Source of the DNA: Pseudomonas sp. B21-040
GTDB lineage: Bacteria; Pseudomonadota; Gammaproteobacteria; Pseudomonadales; Pseudomonadaceae
DNA: 64,000 bases
Direction: 5' to 3'
Assembly: GCF_024748695.1 (NCBI RefSeq)
Contig: NZ_CP087176.1
Span: 1,729,501-1,793,500, forward strand
Shown: positions 27,443 to 36,210 of the stretch, piece after piece
Layout: each line of letters starts with the position of its first letter
How positions within the stretch are numbered: the first letter of the stretch is position 1
The notes under the pieces: model-generated
Told to the model about the DNA's origin: nothing
The model's input: the letters and a program-made list of their open reading frames with translations, nothing else
Databases searched by the model: none
Position numbers and translations under genes: made by a program

Positions 27443-29218
27443 TTAATCAAGCAACGAAATCGCCGTTGGCGCATCGTTGCCGACCAGCGCCAGGTCTTCG
27501 AATTCGTTGACGGCGTTGATCTCGGTGCCCATGGAAATGTTGGTCACGCGCTCCAGAATAATCTCGACAATCACCGGCACCTTGAACTCTTCGATCAGTT
27601 CCTGAGCCTTGCGCAGGGCAGGCTGGATCTGGCTTGGTTCAAACACGCGCAATGCCTTGCAGCCCAGGCCTTCGGCCACTGCGACGTGATCGACACCGTA
27701 ACCGTTGAGTTCCGGAGCGTTCAGGTTATCGAAGGACAGCTGCACGCAGTAGTCCATGTCGAAACCGCGCTGAGCCTGACGAATCAGCCCCAGGTACGAG
27801 TTGTTTACCACAACATGGATGTACGGCAGTTTGAACTGCGCGCCGACTGCCAGCTCTTCGATCATGAACTGGAAATCATAGTCGCCCGACAGCGCCACGA
27901 CCTTACGGGTCGGATCCGCCTTGACCACGCCCAGTGCCGCCGGAATGGTCCAGCCCAAGGGACCTGCCTGACCGCAGTTGATCCAGTGACGCGGCTTGTA
28001 GACGTGCAGGAACTGCGCGCCGGCAATCTGCGACAGGCCAATGGTGCTGACGTAGCAGGTGTCTTTGCCGAACACCTGGTTCATTTCTTCGTAGACGCGC
28101 TGCGGCTTGACCGGCACGTTGTCGAAGTGAGTCTTGCGCTGCAGGCTGGCTTTGCGCTGCTGGCAGTCTTGCAGCCAGGCGCTGCGGTTTTTCAGCTTGC
28201 CGGCGGCTTGCCATTCACGAGCGACTTCAATGAACACGGTCAGCGCGGCTGCGGCGTCAGAAACGATGCCCAGGTCCGGGTTGAACACGCGGCCGATCTG
28301 CGTCGGTTCGATATCAACGTGAATGAACTTGCGGCCTTCGGTGTACACGTCGATCGAGCCGGTGTGGCGGTTGGCCCAACGGTTGCCGACGCCCAGTACC
28401 AGGTCGGATTTGAGCATCGTCGCGTTGCCGTAACGGTGCGAGGTTTGCAGGCCGACCATGCCCACCATCAACGGGTGATCGTCCGGGATGGTGCCCCAGC
28501 CCATCAGGGTTGGAATGACAGGGATGCCGGTCAGTTCGGCGAACTCGACCAGCAACTCGCTGGCGTCCGCATTAATGATGCCGCCACCGGCAACCAGCAA
28601 TGGGCGTTCAGCCTGATCGAGCATGGCCAGGGCCTTCTCGATTTGCACGCGGTTAGCGGTGGGCTTGGCCAACGGCAGCGGCTGGTAAGCGTCGATGTCG
28701 AATTCGATCTCGGCCATCTGCACGTCGAACGGCAGGTCGATCAGCACCGGGCCTGGACGGCCGGAGCGCATTTCGTAGAAGGCTTTCTGGAACGCATAAG
28801 GCACCTGGCCCGGTTCCATGACGGTGGTTGCCCACTTGGTCACTGGCTTGACGATGGTGGTGATGTCGACAGCCTGGAAGTCTTCCTTGTGCATACGGGC
28901 GCGGGGTGCCTGGCCAGTAATGCAAAGGATTGGAATCGAGTCGGCCGAGGCGCTGTAGAGCCCGGTGACCATGTCGGTACCGGCAGGGCCGGAAGTACCG
29001 ATGCACACGCCGATGTTGCCGGCCTTGGTGCGGGTGTAGCCCTCGGCCATGTGCGAGGCGCCTTCAACGTGGCGAGCGAGGACGTGATCGATGCCACCGA
29101 CCTTCTGCAGGGCGGAGTACAGCGGGTTGATTGCAGCACCCGGGATGCCAAAAGCGGTATCAACCCCTTCACGGCGCATCACCAGAACGGCGGCTTCGAT
29201 TGCTCTCATTTTGCTCAT
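27443..29218 (-). CDS. gcl: Glyoxylate carboligase
   Basis: The 591-residue ThDP enzyme shows the acetolactate-synthase-like fold: N-terminal pyrimidine-binding domain (about 5-170, with [19 protein letters not shown] and [14 protein letters not shown]), a central FAD-like domain, and a C-terminal diphosphate-binding domain with [17 protein letters not shown] and [10 protein letters not shown]. The usual active-site Glu of the family is replaced in this enzyme class; the surrounding GIPGAAINP is consistent with Gcl. It joins two glyoxylate molecules to tartronate semialdehyde and CO2. ATG 29218 ([11 protein letters not shown]) matches family starts; a longer frame to 29254 runs into the operator. 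Confidence 0.95.
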   Translation of the reverse strand: MSKMRAIEAAVLVMRREGVDTAFGIPGAAINPLYSALQKVGGIDHVLARHVEGASHMAEGYTRTKAGNIGVCIGTSGPAGTDMVTGLYSASADSIPILCITGQAPRARMHKEDFQAVDITTIVKPVTKWATTVMEPGQVPYAFQKAFYEMRSGRPGPVLIDLPFDVQMAEIEFDIDAYQPLPLAKPTANRVQIEKALAMLDQAERPLLVAGGGIINADASELLVEFAELTGIPVIPTLMGWGTIPDDHPLMVGMVGLQTSHRYGNATMLKSDLVLGVGNRWANRHTGSIDVYTEGRKFIHVDIEPTQIGRVFNPDLGIVSDAAAALTVFIEVAREWQAAGKLKNRSAWLQDCQQRKASLQRKTHFDNVPVKPQRVYEEMNQVFGKDTCYVSTIGLSQIAGAQFLHVYKPRHWINCGQAGPLGWTIPAALGVVKADPTRKVVALSGDYDFQFMIEELAVGAQFKLPYIHVVVNNSYLGLIRQAQRGFDMDYCVQLSFDNLNAPELNGYGVDHVAVAEGLGCKALRVFEPSQIQPALRKAQELIEEFKVPVIVEIILERVTNISMGTEINAVNEFEDLALVGNDAPTAISLLD

Positions 29219-29244
29219 GGTTTTGTGCCTCTTACGTTTTGTAA

Positions 29245-29254
29245 TTGTATACAA
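29245..29254. promoter_or_regulatory. Palindromic operator, gcl-proximal copy
   Basis: The perfect 10-base palindrome TTGTATACAA lies 27 bases upstream of the gcl start. An identical copy lies 138 bases away at 29383. Such GTATAC-centred palindromes are typical sites for GntR/FadR-type regulators (family knowledge); the regulator gene is not in the window. Confidence 0.7.
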
Positions 29255-29382
29255 GTGGCTTTGCGCAGAGTGTATTCACGGCGGACGGCGCAGGTCAATC
29301 CATTTTCTCAAGCGACTGTTTCATTCGTCGGAAGCCCTTTAACGTGTGGCTTTTCGTCGCATGTGGCGCTTTTCGATAATTA

Positions 29383-29392
29383 TTGTATACAA
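29383..29392. promoter_or_regulatory. Palindromic operator, second copy
   Basis: Identical TTGTATACAA palindrome between gcl and the divergent GlcG-like gene, 93 bases before the latter's start. It sits in AT-rich sequence, as a promoter region would. Confidence 0.7.
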
Positions 29393-29485
29393 AAAAATAA
29401 TTCATTGTGTTCTATTTGTTGCATCGGACTGCGGCACAACGGCGCAGCCCAACGGCTTTCCGAAAAACAAAATGAGGACGGCACC

Positions 29486-29926
29486 ATGAGCGCTTTAACC
29501 TTGAAAGTCGCAGTCAACCTGATCGATCAGGCCATCTCTGCCGGGCGTGCAATCTCTGCAGCTCCATTGACCATTGCAGTACTGGATGCCGGCGGGCACC
29601 TGATCACCCTGCAACGCGAAGACGGCGCCAGCCTGCTACGCCCGCAGGTCGCCATCGGTAAGGCCTGGGGCGCCATTGCCCTGGGCAAAGGCTCGCGTCT
29701 GCTGGCGCTGGACGCACAACAACGCCCGGCGTTTATCGCGGCGTTGAACAGCCTGGGGCAGGGCAGCATCGTGCCGGCACCGGGTGGTGTGCTGATTCGC
29801 GATCTGGCAGGGAACGTGCTGGGGGCGGTCGGCATCAGCGGGGATCTGTCGGATGTTGATGAACAGTGCGCGATTAGTGCGATCGAGGCGTTGGGGTTGA
29901 CGGCGGATGCTGGGGTAACGGCTTGA
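29486..29926 (+). CDS. GlcG/HbpS heme-binding family protein
   Basis: The 146-residue protein is a single GlcG/HbpS domain: ISAAPLTIAVLDAGGHLITLQREDGAS, RPQVAIGKAWGAIALGKGSR and GGVLIRDLAGNVLGAVGISGD. Relatives sit with glycolate and glyoxylate genes (GlcG) or bind heme (HbpS); the biochemical role is uncertain. It is divergent from gcl and shares the region with two TTGTATACAA sites, so joint regulation is likely. It has an AATGAGGACGG ribosome region before the ATG. Confidence 0.85.
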   Translation: MSALTLKVAVNLIDQAISAGRAISAAPLTIAVLDAGGHLITLQREDGASLLRPQVAIGKAWGAIALGKGSRLLALDAQQRPAFIAALNSLGQGSIVPAPGGVLIRDLAGNVLGAVGISGDLSDVDEQCAISAIEALGLTADAGVTA

Positions 29927-30025
29927 TGTGAATTAAATCGATACTGCCGGCAGGACGCTGGTGACGAAGCGGGGCGGCCTCTATAGACTGCCGCCCCTCT
30001 CGTTTTTGTATCAAGGAAGATATGC

Positions 30026-31096
30026 GTGAAGACGCTGTTTGGCATCACCCTGGCTGCGGCCATGACCCTCTGCCCCCCTTTTCTGCACGCCGACGAAGCG
30101 CTGGACGCCGATGAAATCGCTTTCCAGGCGCTCAGTCCTGTCGTCACTGCGTTGCTCAACGCCGAAGATGCAGAAGAGCTAATGGCCCGGGCTGAAAAAC
30201 TGGAAGGTACCGACACCTTGCAGGCTATTGCTGTTTACCTGGCGGCGAGCCGCGAAGAACCCGAGCAGTTGATAGCGCCTTATCAGGTGGCGGCGCTGTT
30301 TGCCCGTCGCGGTGACAACAAGCTGGCGGAGCGCTTTTTGAAGGAAGCCGATGACCGCGGCATGTGGTTCGGTCCACTGATGGCGAGCGACGAGGACTTT
30401 GCCGATCTGCGCCAGACATCCACCTACAAGAACGTGTTGGCCAATGCCCAGCAACGCTATCAGAAAATTGCCCTAGGCAAGGTCGGAGCTATTTCAGTGC
30501 TCAATCCTTCCGCCACTATTCCTGTGCCCGCCGCGTGTCGGCCGGTGGTGGTCTGGTTGCACGGGTATGGCGTGAACGGTGAAGTCGATGAGGATTACCA
30601 GCCACTTGCGGACACCGGTGCCATTATCTTGGGCATTAATGGCACTGAAATGATCAATTCTGTCGACAGCTTCCGCTGGATCGGCCCGGGTTTTGAGGGC
30701 ACGCATAAAGCGGTACAAAACGGTCTGAAGGAGCTGGCGGTGCAGCAATGCATCGACCGCAAACATGTTTACCTGATGGGCTTTTCTCAAGGCTCACAGC
30801 ATGCCGGAGCGTTGTTGGCGCAACATCCGGATGATTACGCAGGCGCATTGTTGCTGTCACCCGGCGGTATGCAACCGACACCGACCACGAGCAAGGCGCG
30901 TGGCAAAAAGGTGTTTGTGATCAACGGGAAGATGGAAGGACCGGGCAACTTGCAAATGAGTGCCGATTTTCGTGCGTTATTCAGTGAGGGTAACGAGGTT
31001 AAATCCATTACCCATGATGGCGGGCACACGTTTCCGGACGGCTGGAGAACATCACTCCCGCAGGCATTGCGCTGGATGATGGGCGGTGAAGTTTAG
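30026..31096 (+). CDS. Exported alpha/beta hydrolase (PHB-depolymerase/phospholipase-like)
   Basis: The 356-residue protein begins at GTG; the ATG four bases earlier is in another frame. A signal peptide (about 1-22, cleaved after LHA) is followed by a helical N-terminal region (about 25-150) with TPR-like character. The hydrolase domain then starts with VVVWLHGYG (174-182); the nucleophile elbow is GFSQGS (Ser254) and the likely acid-base residue is His334 (HDGGHTFPDGW). The substrate is not identifiable. It lies convergent to the TetR regulator. Confidence 0.75.
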   Translation: MKTLFGITLAAAMTLCPPFLHADEALDADEIAFQALSPVVTALLNAEDAEELMARAEKLEGTDTLQAIAVYLAASREEPEQLIAPYQVAALFARRGDNKLAERFLKEADDRGMWFGPLMASDEDFADLRQTSTYKNVLANAQQRYQKIALGKVGAISVLNPSATIPVPAACRPVVVWLHGYGVNGEVDEDYQPLADTGAIILGINGTEMINSVDSFRWIGPGFEGTHKAVQNGLKELAVQQCIDRKHVYLMGFSQGSQHAGALLAQHPDDYAGALLLSPGGMQPTPTTSKARGKKVFVINGKMEGPGNLQMSADFRALFSEGNEVKSITHDGGHTFPDGWRTSLPQALRWMMGGEV

Positions 31097-31170
31097 GCTC
31101 AAAGATCGCAATCTTCGCCAGCGCGCGACTGCTGCATGGGCCGGTGATCTTTTCGCTTTGAACCGGTCTG

Positions 31171-31776
31171 TCAGTCCGGTTCACACCCCTTGAGCACCAA
31201 CCGGATAATCGTCTGCGCCGCTGCTTCATAATCGGCCTCATCCAGTTTGGCTTTGCCGGTGATGGCGGTGATCTGCCAGTCAAAGTCGGCATAGGTCTGG
31301 GTCGCGGCCCAGATGCTGAACATCAGGTGGTTAGGGTCGATGGCGGCGATCTGGCCGCGGTCGATCCAGGTTTGGATGCAGTCGATGTTGTGTCTGGCCT
31401 GGCTGTTGAGTTGTTCGACCAGGTCGGCGCTCAGGTGCGGGGCGCCGTGCATGATTTCGCTGGCGAACACCTTGGAAGCGAAAGGCAGGTCGCGGGAGAT
31501 GCGGATTTTCGAGCGGATGTAGCCGCTCAGCACTTCGCTGGGCACACCTTCAGGGTTGAACGGTGTCGAGGCCTGCAGAATCGGCTCGATGATACTTTCC
31601 AGGACCTCGCGGTAGAGGTTTTCCTTGGATTTGAAGTAGTAGTAGACGTTGGGCTTGGGCAATCCCGCCTTGGCTGCGATGTCGCTGGTTTTGGTCGCAG
31701 CGAAGCCCTTGTCGGCAAATTCTTCACTGGCGGCACGCAGGATCAGTTCTTTGTTGCGCTCGCGGATAGTGCTCAT
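31171..31776 (-). CDS. TetR/AcrR regulator (RutR-like)
   Basis: The 201-residue protein has an N-terminal TetR helix-turn-helix (about 1-50, with FAATKTSDIAAKAGLPKPNVYYYFKSKENLY) and a C-terminal ligand domain resembling the RutR/YcdC family (FASEIMHGAPHLS). RutR senses pyrimidines in E. coli; the ligand here is unknown. ATG 31776 is chosen over an upstream frame start at 31815. It is divergent from the DUF808 gene across 134 bases. Confidence 0.87.
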   Translation of the reverse strand: MSTIRERNKELILRAASEEFADKGFAATKTSDIAAKAGLPKPNVYYYFKSKENLYREVLESIIEPILQASTPFNPEGVPSEVLSGYIRSKIRISRDLPFASKVFASEIMHGAPHLSADLVEQLNSQARHNIDCIQTWIDRGQIAAIDPNHLMFSIWAATQTYADFDWQITAITGKAKLDEADYEAAAQTIIRLVLKGCEPD

Positions 31777-31910
31777 AAACCAGGGGGTTCCTTGCCTGTT
31801 CTGGCGGTTGCGCATGGTATCACCGGCCTCGCGCGCCGCTCAAGAATGCCCCGTGTGGCACTCGGCCGCGCTATGCTGCGCAGCATTCATTCAAGAAGGA
31901 AACCTGATTC

Positions 31911-32825
31911 ATGGCAGGAAGCAGTTTGCTGGTGCTGATCGATGACATCGCCGCTGTGCTCGACGATGTGGCATTGATGACCAAAATGGCCGCCAAGAAG
32001 ACCGCCGGTGTACTGGGCGACGATCTGGCGCTCAATGCCCAGCAGGTCAGCGGCGTGCGGGCCGAGCGGGAAATCCCGGTGGTTTGGGCGGTCGCCAAGG
32101 GCTCGTTTCGCAACAAACTGATCCTGGTGCCGTCAGCGTTGGCCATCAGCGCATTCATTCCGTGGTTGGTCACCCCATTGTTGATGGTCGGCGGCGCGTA
32201 CCTGTGTTTCGAAGGCTTCGAGAAACTTGCCCACAAATTTTTGCACAGCAAGGCCGAGGATCAGGCTGAACATGCAGAGCTGGTCGAGGCTGTTGCCGAT
32301 CCGGCGGTCGATCTGGTGGCTTACGAACAGGACAAGATCAAGGGCGCGGTCCGCACCGACTTCATCCTGTCGGCAGAAATCATCGCCATCACGTTGGGCA
32401 CCGTGGCGGGCGCCTCGCTGACCCAGCAAGTGATCGTGCTCTCGGGGATTGCCATCGTCATGACCGTCGGCGTCTATGGCCTGGTCGCCGGTATCGTCAA
32501 ACTCGACGACCTCGGTTTGTGGTTGACCCAAAAGCCTGGGCAGATGGCGAAAAGCATCGGGGGCGGCATTTTGCGCGCAGCGCCTTACATGATGAAAAGC
32601 CTGTCGGTGATCGGTACGGCAGCGATGTTCCTGGTCGGTGGCGGGATCCTGACTCACGGCGTGCCGGTGATTCATCACTGGATTGAAGGTGTTGGCGCAG
32701 CGGCCGGTGGCGCCGGGTTTATCGTGCCGACCTTGCTCAATGGGGTCGCGGGGATTGTGGCCGGCGCGGTGGTGTTGGCGGGTGTGCTGGTAGCCAGCAA
32801 AATCTGGAAAGCGGTGAAAGGTTAA
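31911..32825 (+). CDS. DUF808 family membrane protein (YedI-like)
   Basis: The 304-residue protein matches the DUF808 family: [22 protein letters not shown] at the start, then several membrane segments (about 70-95, 140-165, 170-190, 225-250, 265-295). It has an AAGAAGGA ribosome site. Family function is not known to me. No operon partner is evident. Confidence 0.88.
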   Translation: MAGSSLLVLIDDIAAVLDDVALMTKMAAKKTAGVLGDDLALNAQQVSGVRAEREIPVVWAVAKGSFRNKLILVPSALAISAFIPWLVTPLLMVGGAYLCFEGFEKLAHKFLHSKAEDQAEHAELVEAVADPAVDLVAYEQDKIKGAVRTDFILSAEIIAITLGTVAGASLTQQVIVLSGIAIVMTVGVYGLVAGIVKLDDLGLWLTQKPGQMAKSIGGGILRAAPYMMKSLSVIGTAAMFLVGGGILTHGVPVIHHWIEGVGAAAGGAGFIVPTLLNGVAGIVAGAVVLAGVLVASKIWKAVKG

Positions 32826-32955
32826 GGAACTCAAAGCGCCCACATTCCTTTCAGATTGTTCCTACAAGGCTATTTTTGGGGTTCTCGTAAACTGCGCTCC
32901 GCTATTTGGGCTGCAATGGCCTGAATAGAATTTCCGGTAGCGAAAGGGTTTAGGG

Positions 32956-33336
32956 ATGAAGTGGTATTTGCAGGTGCTGAGGAAGTACGCCACGTTTAGA
33001 GGGCGCGCCAGTAGAGAAGAGTTCTGGATGTTCGTGCTCTTGGAGACTTGTTTTCTTGGCGTTTGGACGGCCATAGCTATTTGGACTGGCTTGATCCGTG
33101 AAATAGGTTTTCTTATTGCTGAACTTGTATATGGGCTTTTAACTGTATGTCCAAGATTGGCGCTGATTTGGCGCCGATTCCACGACATGAATAGAAGTGG
33201 ACTGAATTTCTTCTGGGCAGGTATCCCTCTGATTGGGCCGTTTATTCTCCTGATTATGATGGCGGCAAGCGGGACGAAGGGAGAGAATAATTTCGGTCTG
33301 GACCCATTGGAGTCTGAAGTAGATCAGAAGGTGTAA
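32956..33336 (+). CDS. DUF805 family membrane protein
   Basis: The 126-residue protein has three or four membrane segments and DUF805 hallmarks: MKWYLQVLRKYATFRGRASR at the start and the WRRFHDMNRSG motif (about 73-83). Its base composition is lower in GC than its neighbours (many AT-rich codons), which suggests separate origin. Function is unknown. Confidence 0.85.
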   Translation: MKWYLQVLRKYATFRGRASREEFWMFVLLETCFLGVWTAIAIWTGLIREIGFLIAELVYGLLTVCPRLALIWRRFHDMNRSGLNFFWAGIPLIGPFILLIMMAASGTKGENNFGLDPLESEVDQKV

Positions 33337-33364
33337 ACCTTATTCAGGACGGGACACAGGCATG

Positions 33365-33402
33365 AAAAAAGGCCATTCGACTCACATCGAATGGCCTTTT
33401 TT
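33365..33402. terminator. Bidirectional terminator
   Basis: Sixteen-base complementary arms (A6-GGCCATTCGA and its complement) around a 6-base loop serve both the DUF805 gene and mlaA, which converge here. Confidence 0.9.
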
Positions 33403-33415
33403 GTTGCCGCCGGAA

Positions 33416-34204
33416 TTACTCGGCGATCTGCAACTTACGTGACTCGGTATACACGTAACGCACTTTCTCGTACTCGAACGGCGAGTTCAGCTGGCCATAG
33501 CGGAAGCGGGTCTGGTTGCGTTTGTCGATGCCGCGCAGGATCCACACTTCAGGATGATTGGAGCTGACTTCGGAGACGTTCAGGTAGTTGATCGCCGACT
33601 CTACGGTGAAGTCGACTGCCAGGCCGCCGGTGTCGCGGATGTTGGACGGCCCGAGAATTGGCAAGACGAAGTAGGCGCCGCCTGGTACACCGTAGAAGCC
33701 CAGGGTCTGGCCGAAGTCTTCGTTCTGGCGCGGCAGGCCCATGGCGGTGGCCGGGTCCCACAGGCCGGCGATGCCGATGGTGGTGTTGAGCAGCAGGCGC
33801 GCAGAGGTTTCCATCGAACGCTTGCCCTTGAGTTGCAGCAGGCTGTTCACCAGGTTCGGCACGTCGCCGAGGTTGTTGAAGAAGTTGCTCACGCCGGTAC
33901 GCAGGAAGCTTGGCGTGACGTAGCGATAGCCGTCGACCACGGGCAGGAACACCCATTGGTCGAAGCGGTAGTTGAAGTGATACACCCGGCGGTTCCACTC
34001 TTCCAGCGGGTCATAGACGGCCAGTGCGTTGAGCGTCGAGCGTTCGAACTCGCGCTGGTCCAGCCCGGGGTTGAACTTGAGTTTGCTCAGCGGCTCCTTG
34101 AAGCCGTCATTGTCGATCACGACGGGGGCGTTGGCTTTGCTGTTGTCGGCATTGGCGACGCCTGCACAGAGTAACGCAGCGATAAGCAGGAGATATTTAG
34201 CCAC
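33416..34204 (-). CDS. mlaA: MlaA (VacJ)-type outer-membrane lipid asymmetry protein
   Basis: The 262-residue protein has a signal peptide and then the VacJ/MlaA domain (about 55-245): YDPLEEWNRRVYHFNYRFDQW, FLRTGVSNFFNNLGDVPNLVNSLLQ and DFGQTLGFYGVPGGAYFVLPILGPSNIRD. MlaA pulls misplaced phospholipids from the outer leaflet of the outer membrane for return by the Mla system. The only early Cys (LLCAG) does not make a canonical lipobox; cleavage after ANA is more likely, so it may not be lipidated. The start is GTG, overlapping the upstream hydrolase gene by 8 bases. Confidence 0.9.
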   Translation of the reverse strand: MAKYLLLIAALLCAGVANADNSKANAPVVIDNDGFKEPLSKLKFNPGLDQREFERSTLNALAVYDPLEEWNRRVYHFNYRFDQWVFLPVVDGYRYVTPSFLRTGVSNFFNNLGDVPNLVNSLLQLKGKRSMETSARLLLNTTIGIAGLWDPATAMGLPRQNEDFGQTLGFYGVPGGAYFVLPILGPSNIRDTGGLAVDFTVESAINYLNVSEVSSNHPEVWILRGIDKRNQTRFRYGQLNSPFEYEKVRYVYTESRKLQIAE

Positions 34205-35495
34205 GGAAGAACTCCAGCATGGCGTCGCTGTTGACGCGGTAGTTAAGGTTGCCGCAATGGCCGCCGAGTGGATAAACGGTCAAGCGATCGCCGAAGGTCT
34301 TGCGCAGGAAACCGAGGTCGCCCGGGCCCAGGATCACGTCGTCGGCGTTGTGCATCACAGCGATTTTCGGGCTGTCGTGCAGGTAGTCCTTGAGCGCATA
34401 CAGGCTGACCTGGTCGATCAGTTGCAGCAGGCTGCCGCCGTCAGTGCGGGCACGCCACATCGGAATGACCTGTTCGGTGATGTAGCAGTCGAAGTCGCAT
34501 TGCAGCGCACGCTTGAGAAACGGCGTGAGGCTGGTGCCTTCGGTGATCGGGAATTTCGGCGGCGTAATCAGGCCGCGACGGTTGATCAGGTCCGAGGTGA
34601 AGGCAATGTCGGCAGCCGAGAAACGGAATGAAGTGCCGATCAGCATGGCCATCTGTTCGTTGGTCAGGTGTTGCTTGGACTGCTGGAAGTCGTAGAGCAG
34701 GGCATCGTTGAGGTCGATGTAGCCTTTCTGCTGGAAGTAGCGGGTCAGCTTGTTCAACACCAGCTCATAAAACGTAGTGCTGCTGGTGATGCCCTTGACC
34801 TCTGTCTGGACCAGTTTGTCCAGGTTGGTGATCGAGGTGTACAGGTTGACTGGCGGGTTGAGCAGCAAGACTTTCTTGAAGTTGAAACTGCGGCGGGTTT
34901 CGTCCAGATGCGCGACAAACGCCGCGTCGAGGGCGCCCAGGCTGTAACCGGTCAGGTAGTAATCGGTGACCGGCAGATTCGGGTTTTGTGCCCGCACGGC
35001 CTGCATCACTCGATACATGTCTTCGGCATCTTCCTTGGTTATGCCGGGGGTGGCGAAGCGAGAGGCGGCGGCGATGAAGTCGAAACTGGTCGGCGACGAG
35101 AGTTGCACCACGTGATAGCCGGCCTGGTAGTAGAGCTTTTTCAGGTATTCGTTGAGGGTGCTGTCATAACGGGCACCGGTGCCGGCAATCAGGAAGATCA
35201 GCGGTGCGGCTTTATCTTGCGTAGCGATGCGGTAGGTCAGCTTCTTCACGGCCCAGAAGTTGTCTGGCAGTTCGAAGGCGCGCTCCGGGCGTAGCGTGAT
35301 GGTTTCATCCCGCTGATTGATGTCGTCGTCCAGCGGCAATTCCGGACGCAGGTCCGGAGGTGTCGTTGCGATGGTCGCCTCGAACGGGTTGGTCAAGGGG
35401 TAGCCATAACTGGCGGCGTCGATATCGACTGCCAGTGCGGACGCACTCAATATAAGGCCGCAAAACAGGGCGGCGAAGCGCAAGGAACGGAGCAT
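34197..35495 (-). CDS. Periplasmic alpha/beta hydrolase co-operonic with mlaA
   Basis: The 432-residue protein has a signal peptide (about 1-22, ALA) and a hydrolase fold: IFLIAGTGA (about 100-107, oxyanion region), nucleophile elbow GYSLGA (Ser185), a likely acid in HNADDVILGPGD and a likely His in GGHCGN near the C-terminus. I do not know an experimentally studied member, and annotations as a protein kinase would be wrong: no kinase motif is present. The overlap with mlaA (8 bases, same operon) suggests a lipid-related substrate; this is inference. Confidence 0.72.
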   Translation of the reverse strand: MLRSLRFAALFCGLILSASALAVDIDAASYGYPLTNPFEATIATTPPDLRPELPLDDDINQRDETITLRPERAFELPDNFWAVKKLTYRIATQDKAAPLIFLIAGTGARYDSTLNEYLKKLYYQAGYHVVQLSSPTSFDFIAAASRFATPGITKEDAEDMYRVMQAVRAQNPNLPVTDYYLTGYSLGALDAAFVAHLDETRRSFNFKKVLLLNPPVNLYTSITNLDKLVQTEVKGITSSTTFYELVLNKLTRYFQQKGYIDLNDALLYDFQQSKQHLTNEQMAMLIGTSFRFSAADIAFTSDLINRRGLITPPKFPITEGTSLTPFLKRALQCDFDCYITEQVIPMWRARTDGGSLLQLIDQVSLYALKDYLHDSPKIAVMHNADDVILGPGDLGFLRKTFGDRLTVYPLGGHCGNLNYRVNSDAMLEFFRG

Positions 35496-35718
35496 GACTA
35501 GATCCCTTAGAAGAAGGTGCTGAATAAAGTTCGCAGGCTAAGACCACTTGTATTGCGCCAAAGTGCCACGCATCGGCACCAAAGAGGCTTATTTTCGGGT
35601 AATAGTAGCTGGACGATACACTTTGCAGCGGTTTCCTTACCAATTATCTGTTGCTCGCGTTTGCATACCGCTGTCGGGGGATTAAGCTGGCCGCCGTTTT
35701 CCCCTATTGGAGTGTTTC

Positions 35719-36087
35719 ATGTCCCGCCGTCTGCCCGTGTTTTTGCTGCTCGTTTTGCTGCCTTTATGGCTGGCCGCCAGTTACGGCGCGCGTTATGGCT
35801 TCATGGAGGATGGGCAGTGGGTGGGCATCTGCGTGGACGAGGCTAACCGCTGGGAATGTGGGGTGCGTTCGAATCTGGGCTTGATGATTCACTTCAACGT
35901 GCTGGGCTGGGCGGCGATTTCGGCAGCGGTGCTTGGCTTCGTGCTGCCGGGCCGGGCAGGTTGGTGGCTGGCGGTGCTGGCGCTGGTGTTCGGGTTCCCG
36001 GCACTGGCGTTGTACAACACGACGCTGGCTGTTTTTGCGGTGGTGATTGCGGGTTTGCGGTTGGTTCGGGCTTCTCGTAGCGCCTGA
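35719..36087 (+). CDS. Small membrane protein of unknown function
   Basis: The 122-residue protein has three or four hydrophobic segments (about 5-22, 54-75, 80-100, 100-118) and two Cys in the first loop (GICVDEANRWECGV). A TTGGAG ribosome site precedes the ATG at 35719. I do not recognise the family. It stands alone between the mlaA operon and a REPIN. Confidence 0.6.
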   Translation: MSRRLPVFLLLVLLPLWLAASYGARYGFMEDGQWVGICVDEANRWECGVRSNLGLMIHFNVLGWAAISAAVLGFVLPGRAGWWLAVLALVFGFPALALYNTTLAVFAVVIAGLRLVRASRSA

Positions 36088-36095
36088 TAAATCGT

Positions 36096-36188
36096 CATCG
36101 CGGGCAAGCCCGCTCCCACAGGGATTTTGTCGTACACAAATGCTGCATTCGCTGCAGAGTCCTGTGGGAGCGTGGCTTGCCCGCGATG
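36096..36188. repeat. REPIN (CGGGCAAGCCCGCTCCC type)
   Basis: Complementary arms 36096-36121 and 36162-36188 with one mismatch. The centre holds a small extra palindrome (GCTGCATTCGCTGCAG). It lies between a small membrane-protein gene and the GH17 gene. Confidence 0.9.
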
Positions 36189-36210
36189 AGGCCAGAAGCT
36201 TCGCCGACGT

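Noticed and set aside
27686..29926. 746-codon plus-strand frame crossing gcl antisense into the GlcG-like gene
   Set aside because: Only the last 146 codons (from 29486) are a real gene; the rest is antisense to gcl and includes the operator region.
30022..30060. ATG at 30022 as start of the exported esterase
   Set aside because: It is out of frame; GTG 30026 gives a good signal peptide.
34197..35495. Serine/threonine kinase assignment for the mlaA partner
   Set aside because: No kinase motifs; the signal peptide and GYSLGA elbow point to an alpha/beta hydrolase.
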